From positions 1 through 39,161 of the forward strand of contig NZ_JAICZA010000028.1 of assembly GCF_025933915.1 (NCBI RefSeq): a stretch of DNA of 39,161 bases, in the 5' to 3' direction. The translations under genes and the position numbers were made by a program. The notes beneath the pieces are model-generated. The model saw nothing but the letters and a program-made list of their open reading frames with translations. It searched no databases and was not told the DNA's origin. Shown in pieces: positions 1 through 8,624 of the stretch. Origin of the DNA: Mycobacterium sp. GTDB taxonomy: Bacteria; Actinomycetota; Actinomycetes; Mycobacteriales; Mycobacteriaceae. Position 1 is the stretch's first letter; each line of letters opens with the position of its first letter.

Positions 1-213
1 ACCGGCCGCCAGCGTGGCAGCGGCCCAACGCAGCCATCCGGGGCCACCGACCAGAATCAGCAGGGCGATCGCCGACGACACACTGGCCTGAACCAGAAAT
101 CCGATGCCGATGGTCGGGATATGTTGGTAGCCATGGACATAGAGGTAGGCGTGGCCAGCGGCGCTGATGGTCAGTGAGGTGACGAGTCCGAGCCGGGCCA
201 GGATGCCGATCAC
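1..213 (-). CDS. small membrane protein, N-terminal part (runs off left edge)
   Basis: The first 71 codons are visible, starting at GTG 213-211, which overlaps the stop of the metallophosphoesterase gene in a GTGA junction. The protein begins MIGILARLGLVTSLTISAAG and has two hydrophobic stretches, at about residues 3-20 and 37-58, separated by a short polar loop (HAYLYVHGYQH). This fits a small polytopic membrane protein. The 4-nt overlap makes it the fifth gene of the sigma/Rieske/cupredoxin operon. I do not recognise a named family, and the C-terminus lies outside the window. Confidence 0.7.
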   Translation of the reverse strand, partial: MIGILARLGLVTSLTISAAGHAYLYVHGYQHIPTIGIGFLVQASVSSAIALLILVGGPGWLRWAAATLAAG

Positions 214-1136
214 TGCAACGTCCGCTCTTTCAGCGCAAGGGCGGTCTGTCCCCTGGTGTAACTGACCTCGCGGATGCCCAGTGCGTCGCGCAGCTTGCCG
301 GCCGGCAGTGTCACCGGTTTGGGCGCCGGTGCGTCACCGGGGCGCGGCAGCGGGTAGGCGGTGGTGGTCCCGCTGTAGAAGGCCACGTTGCCTTCCGTTT
401 TGGAAAACAGCTGGTGGACATGGCCGTTGAGGCACGTGACGGACGAGAACCGGCGCAGGTGGCTCAGCGCCTCGGTGGCATCATCGGTGCCCCAGCCCCA
501 CCGCGGGTACATCGCGAACAAGGGGATGTGACTGAACACGATGATCGGGGTATCGCTGGAAAGACGGGCGACGTCCTTCTTGACGAACTCCAACTGATCC
601 ACACCCAGGTGGCCCAGTTTGCGCAGGTTCAACGTGTTGACCAGCGCGATGAGGTGTACGCCGGCGACGTCCAGGCTGTACCAGCCGTCACCAACAGCGC
701 CCGCGCCGAAGGTGTTTCGGTACTTCTGCCCGGCGTCATCGATCGAATCGTGTTCGCCGGGCACGGTGAACACGTGTGGTGTCTTCAGGCCACTCATCAT
801 CTGCTTCGCCTGGTCGAACTGTTCGGGGGTGGACAGGTGGGTCAGGTCGCCCGTGTGGAGGACGAAATCCGGTGTGTAGCCGAGGTTGTTGACACTTTCG
901 ATCGCGTGGCGAAACGTTGCGGCGACGTCCGGGTTGGGCGCACCGGTGAAACCGAGGTGACTGTCGCTGACTTGCGCGAAGCGCAGGGTTGGCTGGACGT
1001 GTGCGCGCTGAGCCACCGCGTCGCCGGCGACGTGCGAGATGACCTCGCCGCCGGCCACCGCGAACCCGACCGCCGCCCCGAACCACGCGGTGTGGCGCAG
1101 CAGCTGACGGCGACTCATCCCGTTCGGGTCGGTCAT
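210..1136 (-). CDS. Tat-exported calcineurin-like metallophosphoesterase
   Basis: This 308-residue protein starts MTDPNGMSRRQLLRH and carries a twin-arginine signal (RRQLL followed by a hydrophobic alanine/glycine-rich stretch to about residue 30), so it should be folded in the cytoplasm and exported by Tat. The metallophosphoesterase motifs are present in order: D58-x-H60 (VSDSHLG), HTGDLTH, PGEHD, FSHIPLF and NGHVHQ. These are the ligands of a dinuclear metal centre. The substrate is unknown. Its start overlaps the cupredoxin stop (ATGA), and the next gene overlaps its own stop, so translation is probably coupled. M7, just before the RR pair, is an alternative start. Confidence 0.87.
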   Translation of the reverse strand: MTDPNGMSRRQLLRHTAWFGAAVGFAVAGGEVISHVAGDAVAQRAHVQPTLRFAQVSDSHLGFTGAPNPDVAATFRHAIESVNNLGYTPDFVLHTGDLTHLSTPEQFDQAKQMMSGLKTPHVFTVPGEHDSIDDAGQKYRNTFGAGAVGDGWYSLDVAGVHLIALVNTLNLRKLGHLGVDQLEFVKKDVARLSSDTPIIVFSHIPLFAMYPRWGWGTDDATEALSHLRRFSSVTCLNGHVHQLFSKTEGNVAFYSGTTTAYPLPRPGDAPAPKPVTLPAGKLRDALGIREVSYTRGQTALALKERTLQ

Positions 1137-1531
1137 CCCGTCACCACCACGGTGCCGCGCATCATCGGGTGAATCGAGCAGACGTAGTCGAAAGTGCCGG
1201 CGGTGGAAAAGGTGTGGGCGAAGGTGGCTCCCGTTCCCATACCGGGTGAGTGAAATGAGCCGTCACTCGCCGCCACCGTATGGGGTTCTTCGTCGCGGTT
1301 GGCCCAGGTGACGGTGGTCCCGGCGGGCACCGTCAGGGTGGCCGGCGCGAACGCGAAGCCGTCGATGATGACCTGGTCGGCGCCGGCGGGTTGGGGCGGC
1401 GCGGTGATCGACCTTTCGGTGGTGGGTGCGACGGTGGTTGCCACGGGCCGCGACCGACCACAACCGGCCGACATCAGCACGCCCACGGCCAGCACCGCCG
1501 CCAAAAGCCTTCGAAGTACCGCGATATCCAT
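1133..1531 (-). CDS. cupredoxin-type lipoprotein (type 1 copper)
   Basis: This 132-residue protein has a lipoprotein signal peptide with a lipobox ending in C24 (LMSAGC), followed by a Pro/Thr-rich linker and a plastocyanin/amicyanin-like domain. The copper ligands can be read directly: H84 (EPHTV), then C118, H121 and M123/M124 in YVCSIHPMM. It should sit on the outer face of the membrane and carry single electrons. The neighbouring Rieske protein is a plausible redox partner. It lies 29 bp downstream of the Rieske stop and overlaps the next gene by 4 nt. Confidence 0.87.
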   Translation of the reverse strand: MDIAVLRRLLAAVLAVGVLMSAGCGRSRPVATTVAPTTERSITAPPQPAGADQVIIDGFAFAPATLTVPAGTTVTWANRDEEPHTVAASDGSFHSPGMGTGATFAHTFSTAGTFDYVCSIHPMMRGTVVVTG

Positions 1532-1549
1532 GCCCAGAGATAGGGCGGT

Positions 1550-1558
1550 GGGTTACAC
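1550..1558 (-). promoter_or_regulatory. GTGTAACCC motif upstream of the cupredoxin gene
   Basis: On the minus strand the 9-mer GTGTAACCC is followed 7 nt later by TAT (1542-1540). It lies 18 nt before the cupredoxin start codon. The same 9-mer with the same 7-nt spacing to TAT lies upstream of the sigma gene of this operon. The role is inferred: a shared regulatory site, perhaps an operator or part of an autoregulated promoter. Confidence 0.35.
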
Positions 1559-1560
1559 CG

Positions 1561-2259
1561 CTAGGTGGGACGCGCCGGGCCGAACACCTCGATGACGCCG
1601 TTGTTCTCGCGAACCATCAATGCGGGCAACGGTTTTGGTGCGATCGGCAGCTGGTGGGTGAGCACCTTTCCGCTGGGGGAGAACGATGTGGTGTGGCAGG
1701 GGCAGCGCAGCGTGTCATCCGGTGCGTCGAACCACAGCTTGCACCCCTGATGGGTGCACACCCCGGATATCGCCTGAACGTTGCCGTCGACGCGCCGGAC
1801 GAATCCGGTCACCGAACCCAGATCGAAGGGATGCATGACGCCGTCGGGCACGTCCGAACTGGCCGCAACGCGCTGCCAGCTTCCATCATTGGGGGTGAGT
1901 TGCCCGGCAGGGCCATCCGGGGCGCGCTCTTCGCCGTATCGACCGGCGATCACGGCCCGATCGATGGAAACGGCCGCGACCGCGGCCGTCGCGGCGGCCG
2001 ACGTGCCGACGATGACCTGGCGGCGCGTGCTACCGCGACCGGGCGCCGTTTCCGTTGGCGCGCCTGACATCTGCTCGCCGAGCCGACGGTGCAGATCGGA
2101 GAGGAATTCCGGCCGCGGTTCGTCATTCCCGCCGCGAGCCGCCCGCAACTCGATGGCCGTGCGGAGCTGCGCCGCTTCGAAGTCGTCGGGCGCGAACGAC
2201 CTGGGCCGGCGCCCCCGCAACAGATCGTCGACATAGCGTCGCAACCCTCGCGCGTTCAT
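1561..2259 (-). CDS. membrane-anchored Rieske [2Fe-2S] protein with cytoplasmic N-terminal domain
   Basis: This 232-residue protein has three parts. Residues 1-75 are charged and soluble. At 78-105 there is a twin-arginine membrane segment (STRRQVIVG followed by Ala-rich hydrophobic residues). Residues 125-232 are a Rieske domain. The cluster motifs are C168-T-H170 with C173 and C186-P-C188-H189, so the four Fe-S ligands and the disulfide pair are all present. The Rieske domain should face outside and the N-terminal part inside. The start codon overlaps the stop of the ECF sigma gene (ATGA). No anti-sigma gene is otherwise seen, so the N-terminal segment is a candidate sigma-binding region; this is inference. 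Confidence 0.87.
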   Translation of the reverse strand: MNARGLRRYVDDLLRGRRPRSFAPDDFEAAQLRTAIELRAARGGNDEPRPEFLSDLHRRLGEQMSGAPTETAPGRGSTRRQVIVGTSAAATAAVAAVSIDRAVIAGRYGEERAPDGPAGQLTPNDGSWQRVAASSDVPDGVMHPFDLGSVTGFVRRVDGNVQAISGVCTHQGCKLWFDAPDDTLRCPCHTTSFSPSGKVLTHQLPIAPKPLPALMVRENNGVIEVFGPARPT

Positions 2260-2807
2260 GGCTGGCCCCCATCGTTGACCTGCGCCGCCAGCCGCAGGGC
2301 GCGGTGCTGGAGCACTTTGGCATTGGCCACGCTGATCCCGAGTTCCGCGGCGGACTCCTTGATCGAATTGCCCCGCAGAAAGCGCGATTCCAGAATCTGG
2401 CGATAGCGATCCGGCAGGCTGTCCAGAACCCGGGCCACGCGCCGCGGCGCGGTGCTGATCGCATCCTGGCTGTCGACTGGTTGTTCGATGTCCTCGATCG
2501 AGGTTATCTCCCGTCCCACGGTCTCGCGCCAGTGTGCGGCCAGCACCGTCCTGGCCGTGGCCCGCAGGTAGGCACGGACCTCCCCCACGCTCACGGTCAG
2601 GCGCAGCGGCCGCAGCGCGGCGAGGAACACCTCGGCGGTGAGGTCTTCCGCGTCGGTCCGGTTGCCGACGCGCGCGAACAGCGTGCGGTACACCCAGCTC
2701 ACGTTGTCGCAGTACACGGCTTCCCAGTCCGGGTAGCCGGCCTCATGGCCATCGCCGGGTACCGCGCGCAGGGCTCGCGGCCCGACGGGTTCGTTTCTTG
2801 CCGCCAC
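2256..2807 (-). CDS. ECF-family RNA polymerase sigma factor
   Basis: This 183-residue protein has the region 2 to region 4 layout of ECF sigma factors. Region 2 runs from about 25 to 95 (YRTLFARVGNRTDAEDLTAEVF, then a region 2.4-like ALRAYLRATARTVL segment). Region 4 at about 125-175 holds the helix-turn-helix (LPDRYRQILESRF, SIKESAAELGISVANAKVLQHRAL). The start is GTG 2807-2805, with AGGAGG only 3 nt upstream, which is a short spacing. The stop overlaps the Rieske start by 4 nt. The FAD oxidoreductase stop lies 41 bp upstream, so the operon may begin in that gap or further upstream. I cannot assign it to a named mycobacterial sigma factor. Confidence 0.85.
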   Translation of the reverse strand: MAARNEPVGPRALRAVPGDGHEAGYPDWEAVYCDNVSWVYRTLFARVGNRTDAEDLTAEVFLAALRPLRLTVSVGEVRAYLRATARTVLAAHWRETVGREITSIEDIEQPVDSQDAISTAPRRVARVLDSLPDRYRQILESRFLRGNSIKESAAELGISVANAKVLQHRALRLAAQVNDGGQP

Positions 2808-2837
2808 ATGCCTCCTTCACCCGATCTATATCGGCTC

Positions 2838-2846
2838 GGGTTACAC
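2838..2846 (-). promoter_or_regulatory. GTGTAACCC motif upstream of the ECF sigma gene
   Basis: On the minus strand GTGTAACCC is followed 7 nt later by TAT (2830-2828), the same arrangement as upstream of the cupredoxin gene at 1558-1540. The segment just after it, 2834-2821, is a small inverted repeat (CCGAT-ATAG-ATCGG). The motif lies in the 41-bp gap between the FAD oxidoreductase stop and the sigma start, where an autoregulated promoter would be expected. Spacing does not fit a standard -35/-10 pair, so the exact role is open. Confidence 0.38.
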
Positions 2847-2848
2847 GG

Positions 2849-4312
2849 TCAGGGCGCAGCGAGTGCGGCTTCGTCGGCCATCAGCCGGTCGAGCTTGGCG
2901 GCGGTGGCGGAAAAGACGGACTTGGCGATGCTCAGTACCCGGTCCCGGACCCGGGGCTTCGCGGACGCCGACGGCAGCAGGTGGCCGACCAGGTGACCGA
3001 AAAGGTCCAGGCGCGCCGCGGACAACCACGACATCAACTCCGGGTCGTCGAACCAGCGCAGCTGGTTGCGGTAGTCGGACAGCGCCAGCCGCAGCCAGTC
3101 GACGTCGGTGTCGGGATGCGGCAGGGGCACGCACAGCTCGTTTTTCAGCGAGTCGTCGCGGTACGCGGCCTCCACGTGGGCGATCAGCGCCGCGCTGAAG
3201 ATCTGCTGGCAGCCGCGCACGCTTTGCAGCGTGATGTGCCCCGGATCGAAAATTGGTGTGGCGGGCCGCTTTCCGGCGCCGTCGGCGGTGCAGTCGATGT
3301 AGAGCTCGCGGCCGCTGACCGCCACCGCACCCCGGTCGAGGACCATTTTGTCCGCCTCGATGGCCAGCAGGTGGCCCAGGCGGACCACGTCGGTGATTCG
3401 TCGCAGCTGCTCGAGTTCGAGCCGGGTGACGGTCGCACAGCGATACATGGCGGGCCGGGTCGCCGTATCGATCCGCAGCAGCAGGCCGGCATCCTCGAGG
3501 CGGGCGAACAGATCGGGCACCGACGCCGCGTCGTTGATGGCGCGCAGTTGCGCGGTGAAGCTGGCCTTGATCTTCTCGGCGAACAACGAGCCGGGCTGCA
3601 TCGTCTCGCGGTCCAACAGCCAGGGATCGCGGGGCATGATCCAGGTGAGCCGGTCCGGTTCGACGCCGTGACCCAGCAGCCACAGGCAGGTGTCGATGCC
3701 GGTCTTGCCGGCCCCGACGACGACGTAGCGCTCGTAGGGGCCGCGCCGCGCCAGGTCGCCGGGCGCGACGCAGTCGATGCCGGTCGCCACCCGATACGGT
3801 GGCGGGCGCATGGCCGGAACCATGACACGCATGTAGGTGGCGTCGACGACGCGGCGCGCCACGCGGACGGTGTAGTCAGCGCCGGCGAGCGTACGAAACC
3901 GGCCTTCACCACGGTTTTGGCCGAGGTATTCGCTCATCGGGAAGTAGCTGACCCGACCGGTCGGCAACAGCTGCCGGCGCATGATGTGGTCGTAGTACGC
4001 GCAGATCTCGCCGGCGGTCGCCAATTCGTAGAGGCCCCGGTTCCAACCGACTTGGTCGATGGAGTCACCGCCCAGCCGCAGCGAATTGACGCCGTAGAAC
4101 GCCGACGGCTGGTGCAGCCGCACGAAAGGGTAGGCCATGGTCCAGTGCCCACCGGGCGCGTGGTTGCGGTCCACCACCACGATGCGGGCCTGAGACGGTG
4201 AGGGCGCCGAGGTTGCTGAGGTCACCGAGGTTTCCGTGACCAGCGCGTCGATGAAGGCCATTCCCATGGCGCCCGCGCCGACCACCAGGTAGTCGGCCTC
4301 GATGGTGTGCAT
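2849..4312 (-). CDS. FAD/NAD(P)-binding oxidoreductase, flavin-monooxygenase-like
   Basis: This 487-residue protein has an N-terminal dinucleotide fold (YLVVGAGAMGMAF, residues 8-20) and a second one near 200 (YVVVGAGKTGIDT), as in two-dinucleotide flavoproteins. The end of beta-2 is seen as IVVVDRNHAPGGHW. A Ser/Thr/Pro-rich stretch (residues 26-41) is inserted between the first helix and beta-2 and is encoded by short imperfect repeats at about 4189-4240. The substrate is unknown. The gene is transcribed away from mmsA, and its stop is 41 bp before the ECF sigma start, so read-through into that operon is possible. Confidence 0.75.
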   Translation of the reverse strand: MHTIEADYLVVGAGAMGMAFIDALVTETSVTSATSAPSPSQARIVVVDRNHAPGGHWTMAYPFVRLHQPSAFYGVNSLRLGGDSIDQVGWNRGLYELATAGEICAYYDHIMRRQLLPTGRVSYFPMSEYLGQNRGEGRFRTLAGADYTVRVARRVVDATYMRVMVPAMRPPPYRVATGIDCVAPGDLARRGPYERYVVVGAGKTGIDTCLWLLGHGVEPDRLTWIMPRDPWLLDRETMQPGSLFAEKIKASFTAQLRAINDAASVPDLFARLEDAGLLLRIDTATRPAMYRCATVTRLELEQLRRITDVVRLGHLLAIEADKMVLDRGAVAVSGRELYIDCTADGAGKRPATPIFDPGHITLQSVRGCQQIFSAALIAHVEAAYRDDSLKNELCVPLPHPDTDVDWLRLALSDYRNQLRWFDDPELMSWLSAARLDLFGHLVGHLLPSASAKPRVRDRVLSIAKSVFSATAAKLDRLMADEAALAAP

Positions 4313-4360
4313 ACAGCTGTCAGGCTAGCCCGCCACCCACCTTGCCAAGGCCCTAACCGA

Positions 4361-4382
4361 GTTACTAGGATATGCAAGTAAC
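4361..4382. promoter_or_regulatory. imperfect 22-bp palindrome at the mmsA promoter
   Basis: GTTACT and AGTAAC form perfect 6-bp arms 10 bp apart, and 18 of the 22 positions are symmetric. The site lies 45 bp before the mmsA ATG and overlaps a -10-like TAGGAT (4366-4371). The arm sequence and length look like an operator for a dimeric TetR- or GntR-type repressor. The regulator is not in the window. It could control mmsA-fadE9-mmsB, the divergent oxidoreductase, or both. Confidence 0.5.
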
Positions 4383-4426
4383 CACTCGCCTCCGCGTCCG
4401 CGCCGTCAACCACATTCGAGGGCCCC

Positions 4427-5947
<1,521 letters not shown>

Positions 5948-5960
5948 GGCCGGATACGCT

Positions 5961-7136
5961 ATGGCTTCCTTTACCCTTGACGACGACGAACGGGTGATCA
6001 CTGAGACGGCTGCGGCGTTCGCCGCCAAGCGCCTCGCTCCGTTCGCCCTGGAATGGGATGCGGCCAAACACTTTCCGACCGACGTGCTGCGTGAATCGGC
6101 CGAACTGGGCATGGCGGCGATCTACTGTCGTGACGACGTCGGCGGCAGCGGGCTGCGCCGACTCGACGGGGTCCGCATCTTCGAGCAGTTGGCCATCGCC
6201 GACCCCACCACCGCCGCGTTCCTGTCGATCCACAACATGTGCGCGTGGATGATCGACACCTTCGGTACCGCCGAACAACGCAAACTCTGGGTTCCGCGGT
6301 TGGCGTCGATGGACGTCATCGCCAGCTACTGTCTGACCGAGCCGGGCGCCGGGTCCGACGCGAGCGCATTGAGCACCCGCGCCGTCAAGCAGGGCTCAGA
6401 TTACGTGCTCGACGGTGTCAAGCAGTTCATCTCCGGTGCGGGGGCCTCGGACGTCTACGTGGTGATGGCCAGGACCGGTGCCGAGGGTCCGCGCGGCATC
6501 TCGGCGTTTGTCATCGAAAAGGACACTCCCGGGCTGAGTTTCGGCGCGCTGGAGGAGAAGATGGGCTGGCATGCCCAGCCCACCGCGCAGGTGATCCTTC
6601 AGGGGGTGCGGGTGCCCGCGGACGCGATGCTGGGCGGCGCGGACGGCGAGGGCGCCGGATTCGGCATCGCGATGAACGGCCTCAACGGCGGCCGCCTCAA
6701 CATCGCCGCGTGCTCACTGGGCGGCGCCCAGGCCGCCGCCGACAAGGCCGGAGCCTACGTGCGCGACCGGCAAGCATTCGGCAAGTCGCTGCTCGACGAG
6801 CCGACCATCCGGTTCACCCTGGCCGACATGGCTACCGGACTCGAGACGTCGCGAATGATGTTGTGGCGGGCGGCCAACGCGTTGGACACCGACGATCCCG
6901 ACAAGGTCGAATTGTGCGCGATGGCCAAACGCTACGTCACCGACACCTGCTTCGAGGTCGCCGACAAAGCCCTGCAGCTGCACGGCGGCTACGGCTACCT
7001 GCGCGAGTATGGTCTGGAAAAGATCGTGCGCGACCTGCGGGTGCACCGAATCCTGGAAGGGACCAACGAAATCATGCGAGTGGTCGTCGGACGGGCCCAG
7101 GCCGCACGGTTTCGAGCTTCTCCAGCAACCGCATAG
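5961..7136 (+). CDS. fadE9: acyl-CoA dehydrogenase, probably isobutyryl-CoA dehydrogenase
   Basis: This 391-residue FAD-dependent acyl-CoA dehydrogenase corresponds to FadE9 (Rv0752c). The family signatures are YCLTEPGAGSDAS, the C-terminal QLHGGYGYLREY, and the catalytic-base glutamate in ILEGTNEIMR. Its position between mmsA and mmsB supports a role in oxidising isobutyryl-CoA to methacrylyl-CoA. I chose the ATG at 5961, which gives MASFTLDDDERV, because acyl-CoA dehydrogenases begin about here; the open frame continues upstream into mmsA. The stop is 12 bp before the mmsB start. Confidence 0.93.
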   Translation: MASFTLDDDERVITETAAAFAAKRLAPFALEWDAAKHFPTDVLRESAELGMAAIYCRDDVGGSGLRRLDGVRIFEQLAIADPTTAAFLSIHNMCAWMIDTFGTAEQRKLWVPRLASMDVIASYCLTEPGAGSDASALSTRAVKQGSDYVLDGVKQFISGAGASDVYVVMARTGAEGPRGISAFVIEKDTPGLSFGALEEKMGWHAQPTAQVILQGVRVPADAMLGGADGEGAGFGIAMNGLNGGRLNIAACSLGGAQAAADKAGAYVRDRQAFGKSLLDEPTIRFTLADMATGLETSRMMLWRAANALDTDDPDKVELCAMAKRYVTDTCFEVADKALQLHGGYGYLREYGLEKIVRDLRVHRILEGTNEIMRVVVGRAQAARFRASPATA

Positions 7137-7148
7137 ATGGGGTCCGAG

Positions 7149-8027
7149 ATGACCGAGCACTTGACCGTGGCTTTCCTGGGGTTGGGCCATATGGGCGGGC
7201 CCATGGCAATGAATCTTGTTGCCGCCAACCATGCGGTACGCGGGTTCGATCCGGTGCCCGCGGCGCTGTCGGCGGCGGCCGCGGCCGGCGTCGCCGGTTT
7301 CGGCTGCGCCGCCGACGCGGTCACCGGGGCGGACGTCGTCATCACCATGCTGCCCAACGGCGAGTTGGTCAAACGCTGCTACGCGGAGATCCTGCCGAGC
7401 GCGCGATCGGGTGCGCTGTTCATCGACAGCTCTACGATCTCGGTCGACGATGCCCGCGAGGTGCATGCGCTGGCGGAATCGCGCGGCGTCGCGCAGCTGG
7501 ACGCGCCCGTCTCGGGCGGGGTGAAGGGCGCCGTCGCCGGGACGCTGGCGTTCATGGTGGGCGGTGACTCGGAAAGCCTGCAACGGGCGCGGCCGGTGCT
7601 GGAACCCATGGCGGGCAAGATCATCCACTGCGGCGCGGCCGGGGCCGGGCAGGCCGCCAAGGTGTGCAACAACATGGTGCTGGCGGTGCAGCAGATCGCG
7701 ATCGGCGAGGCATTCGTCTTGGCCGAGAAGCTCGGGTTGTCGGCGCAGTCCCTGTTCGACGTGATCACCGGGGCGACCGGCAACTGCTGGGCCGTGCACA
7801 CCAATTGCCCGGTGCCGGGCCCGGTCCCGACCTCGCCGGCCAATAACGACTTCGCGCCGGGCTTCGCCACCGCGCTGATGAACAAGGACCTGGGCCTGGC
7901 GATGGATGCGGTGTCCTCCAGCGGTTCGGCCGCCCCGCTGGGCCGGCACGCCGCCGAGATCTACGCGAAATTCGCCGCCGATCACGGTGATAAGGACTTC
8001 AGCGCGGTCATCGAGACCCTGCGTTGA
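7149..8027 (+). CDS. mmsB: 3-hydroxyisobutyrate dehydrogenase
   Basis: This 292-residue NAD-dependent beta-hydroxyacid dehydrogenase matches MmsB (Rv0751c). It converts 3-hydroxyisobutyrate to methylmalonate semialdehyde, the MmsA substrate. The N-terminal Rossmann motif is FLGLGHMGGPM. The substrate motif is DAPVSGGVKGA, and the catalytic lysine lies in GQAAKVCNNMV. ATG 7149 has GGGG about 8 nt upstream and gives the usual family N-terminus; an in-frame ATG at 7137 would add four residues. In M. tuberculosis the region after mmsB holds about 13 genes before Rv0737; here only 82 bp separate them. Confidence 0.93.
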   Translation: MTEHLTVAFLGLGHMGGPMAMNLVAANHAVRGFDPVPAALSAAAAAGVAGFGCAADAVTGADVVITMLPNGELVKRCYAEILPSARSGALFIDSSTISVDDAREVHALAESRGVAQLDAPVSGGVKGAVAGTLAFMVGGDSESLQRARPVLEPMAGKIIHCGAAGAGQAAKVCNNMVLAVQQIAIGEAFVLAEKLGLSAQSLFDVITGATGNCWAVHTNCPVPGPVPTSPANNDFAPGFATALMNKDLGLAMDAVSSSGSAAPLGRHAAEIYAKFAADHGDKDFSAVIETLR

Positions 8028-8037
8028 TCTAGCCCCG

Positions 8038-8089
8038 AACGTCGACTTGTGATGGGAAATCGGCCGATTCGTCCCAACGACTCGACGTT
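8038..8089. terminator. nested inverted repeats between convergent genes
   Basis: The spacer between mmsB and the MarR gene holds two nested inverted repeats. Outer arms are AACGTCGA (8038-8045) and TCGACGTT (8082-8089). Inside them is the perfect palindrome AATCGGCCGATT (8058-8069), flanked by TGGGA (8053-8057) and TCCCA (8072-8076). The symmetry suits termination from both sides, although no T-tract follows on either strand. An operator for a dimeric regulator is the alternative. Confidence 0.5.
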
Positions 8090-8109
8090 GGACGCGCCCG
8101 GGAATCAGC

Positions 8110-8616
8110 TCAGAAGTCACCCGCGTTGCGGCGCAACGTCTCAATCGACGACGCCAAGTCCTGCGATTCGGTGTCGGTCATCCCGAGATCGGCGAACACC
8201 TGCTTGTTGAGCGTGACGGTGGCGTCCTCGACCGTCGAGCGGCCCAGGTCGGTGATCTGCACCAGCGTGGTGCGCCCGTCGGTGGGGTGCGGCACCCGCT
8301 GAACCAGCCCGTCGGCCTCCAGCCGGCGGATCGCGTGGGTCACGCTGGTGACGTGGACCTGCAGCCGGTCGGAGGCCTTGGTGATGGGCAGCGCCCCGGT
8401 CCGGCTGAACGCCAGCAGCCGCAGCAATTCGTATCGGGAGAAGCTCAGGTCGTAGGGACGCAACGCCGTCTCGACGCGGGCCAGCAGGATCTGGTGCGCA
8501 CGCATCACCGATGTCACCGCGACCATGCCCGGCGCCACGTCACCCCACCCGGCGCGCTCCCAGTTGACGCGCGCCGCGGCGATCGGATCACGCTTGTCCG
8601 GTCGTGATTGCGCCAC
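8110..8616 (-). CDS. MarR-family transcriptional regulator (Rv0737-like)
   Basis: This 168-residue protein has a winged helix-turn-helix: YELLRLLAFSRTGALPITKASDRLQVHVTSVTHAIRRLEADGLVQRVPHPTDGRTTLV follows the MarR pattern, with the wing at PHPTDGR. It resembles M. tuberculosis Rv0737. The start is GTG 8616-8614. It is the last gene of the minus-strand run led by the ThDP gene, 8 bp after the aminotransferase stop, so it is probably co-transcribed and may sense the product of the cluster. In M. tuberculosis it sits directly beside rslA. Confidence 0.88.
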   Translation of the reverse strand: MAQSRPDKRDPIAAARVNWERAGWGDVAPGMVAVTSVMRAHQILLARVETALRPYDLSFSRYELLRLLAFSRTGALPITKASDRLQVHVTSVTHAIRRLEADGLVQRVPHPTDGRTTLVQITDLGRSTVEDATVTLNKQVFADLGMTDTESQDLASSIETLRRNAGDF

Positions 8617-8624
8617 GCCCCTTC

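Noticed and set aside
1540..1558. GTGTAACCC as an ordinary ECF -35 for the cupredoxin gene
   Set aside because: A -10 at a normal 16-17 nt spacing would overlap the start codon, so transcription would begin inside the gene. The motif is kept as a shared site of unknown role.
2798..4201. 467-residue plus-strand frame opposite the FAD oxidoreductase
   Set aside because: Its composition (Val/Gln/Gly/Asp/His-rich, no domains) is typical of antisense frames in high-GC DNA. The minus strand holds clear Rossmann motifs.
8299..8326. TGAACC inside the MarR gene as a fourth SigL site
   Set aside because: No CGT-type -10 follows at 15-17 nt, and the site is on the strand opposite to the gene with no gene start downstream.
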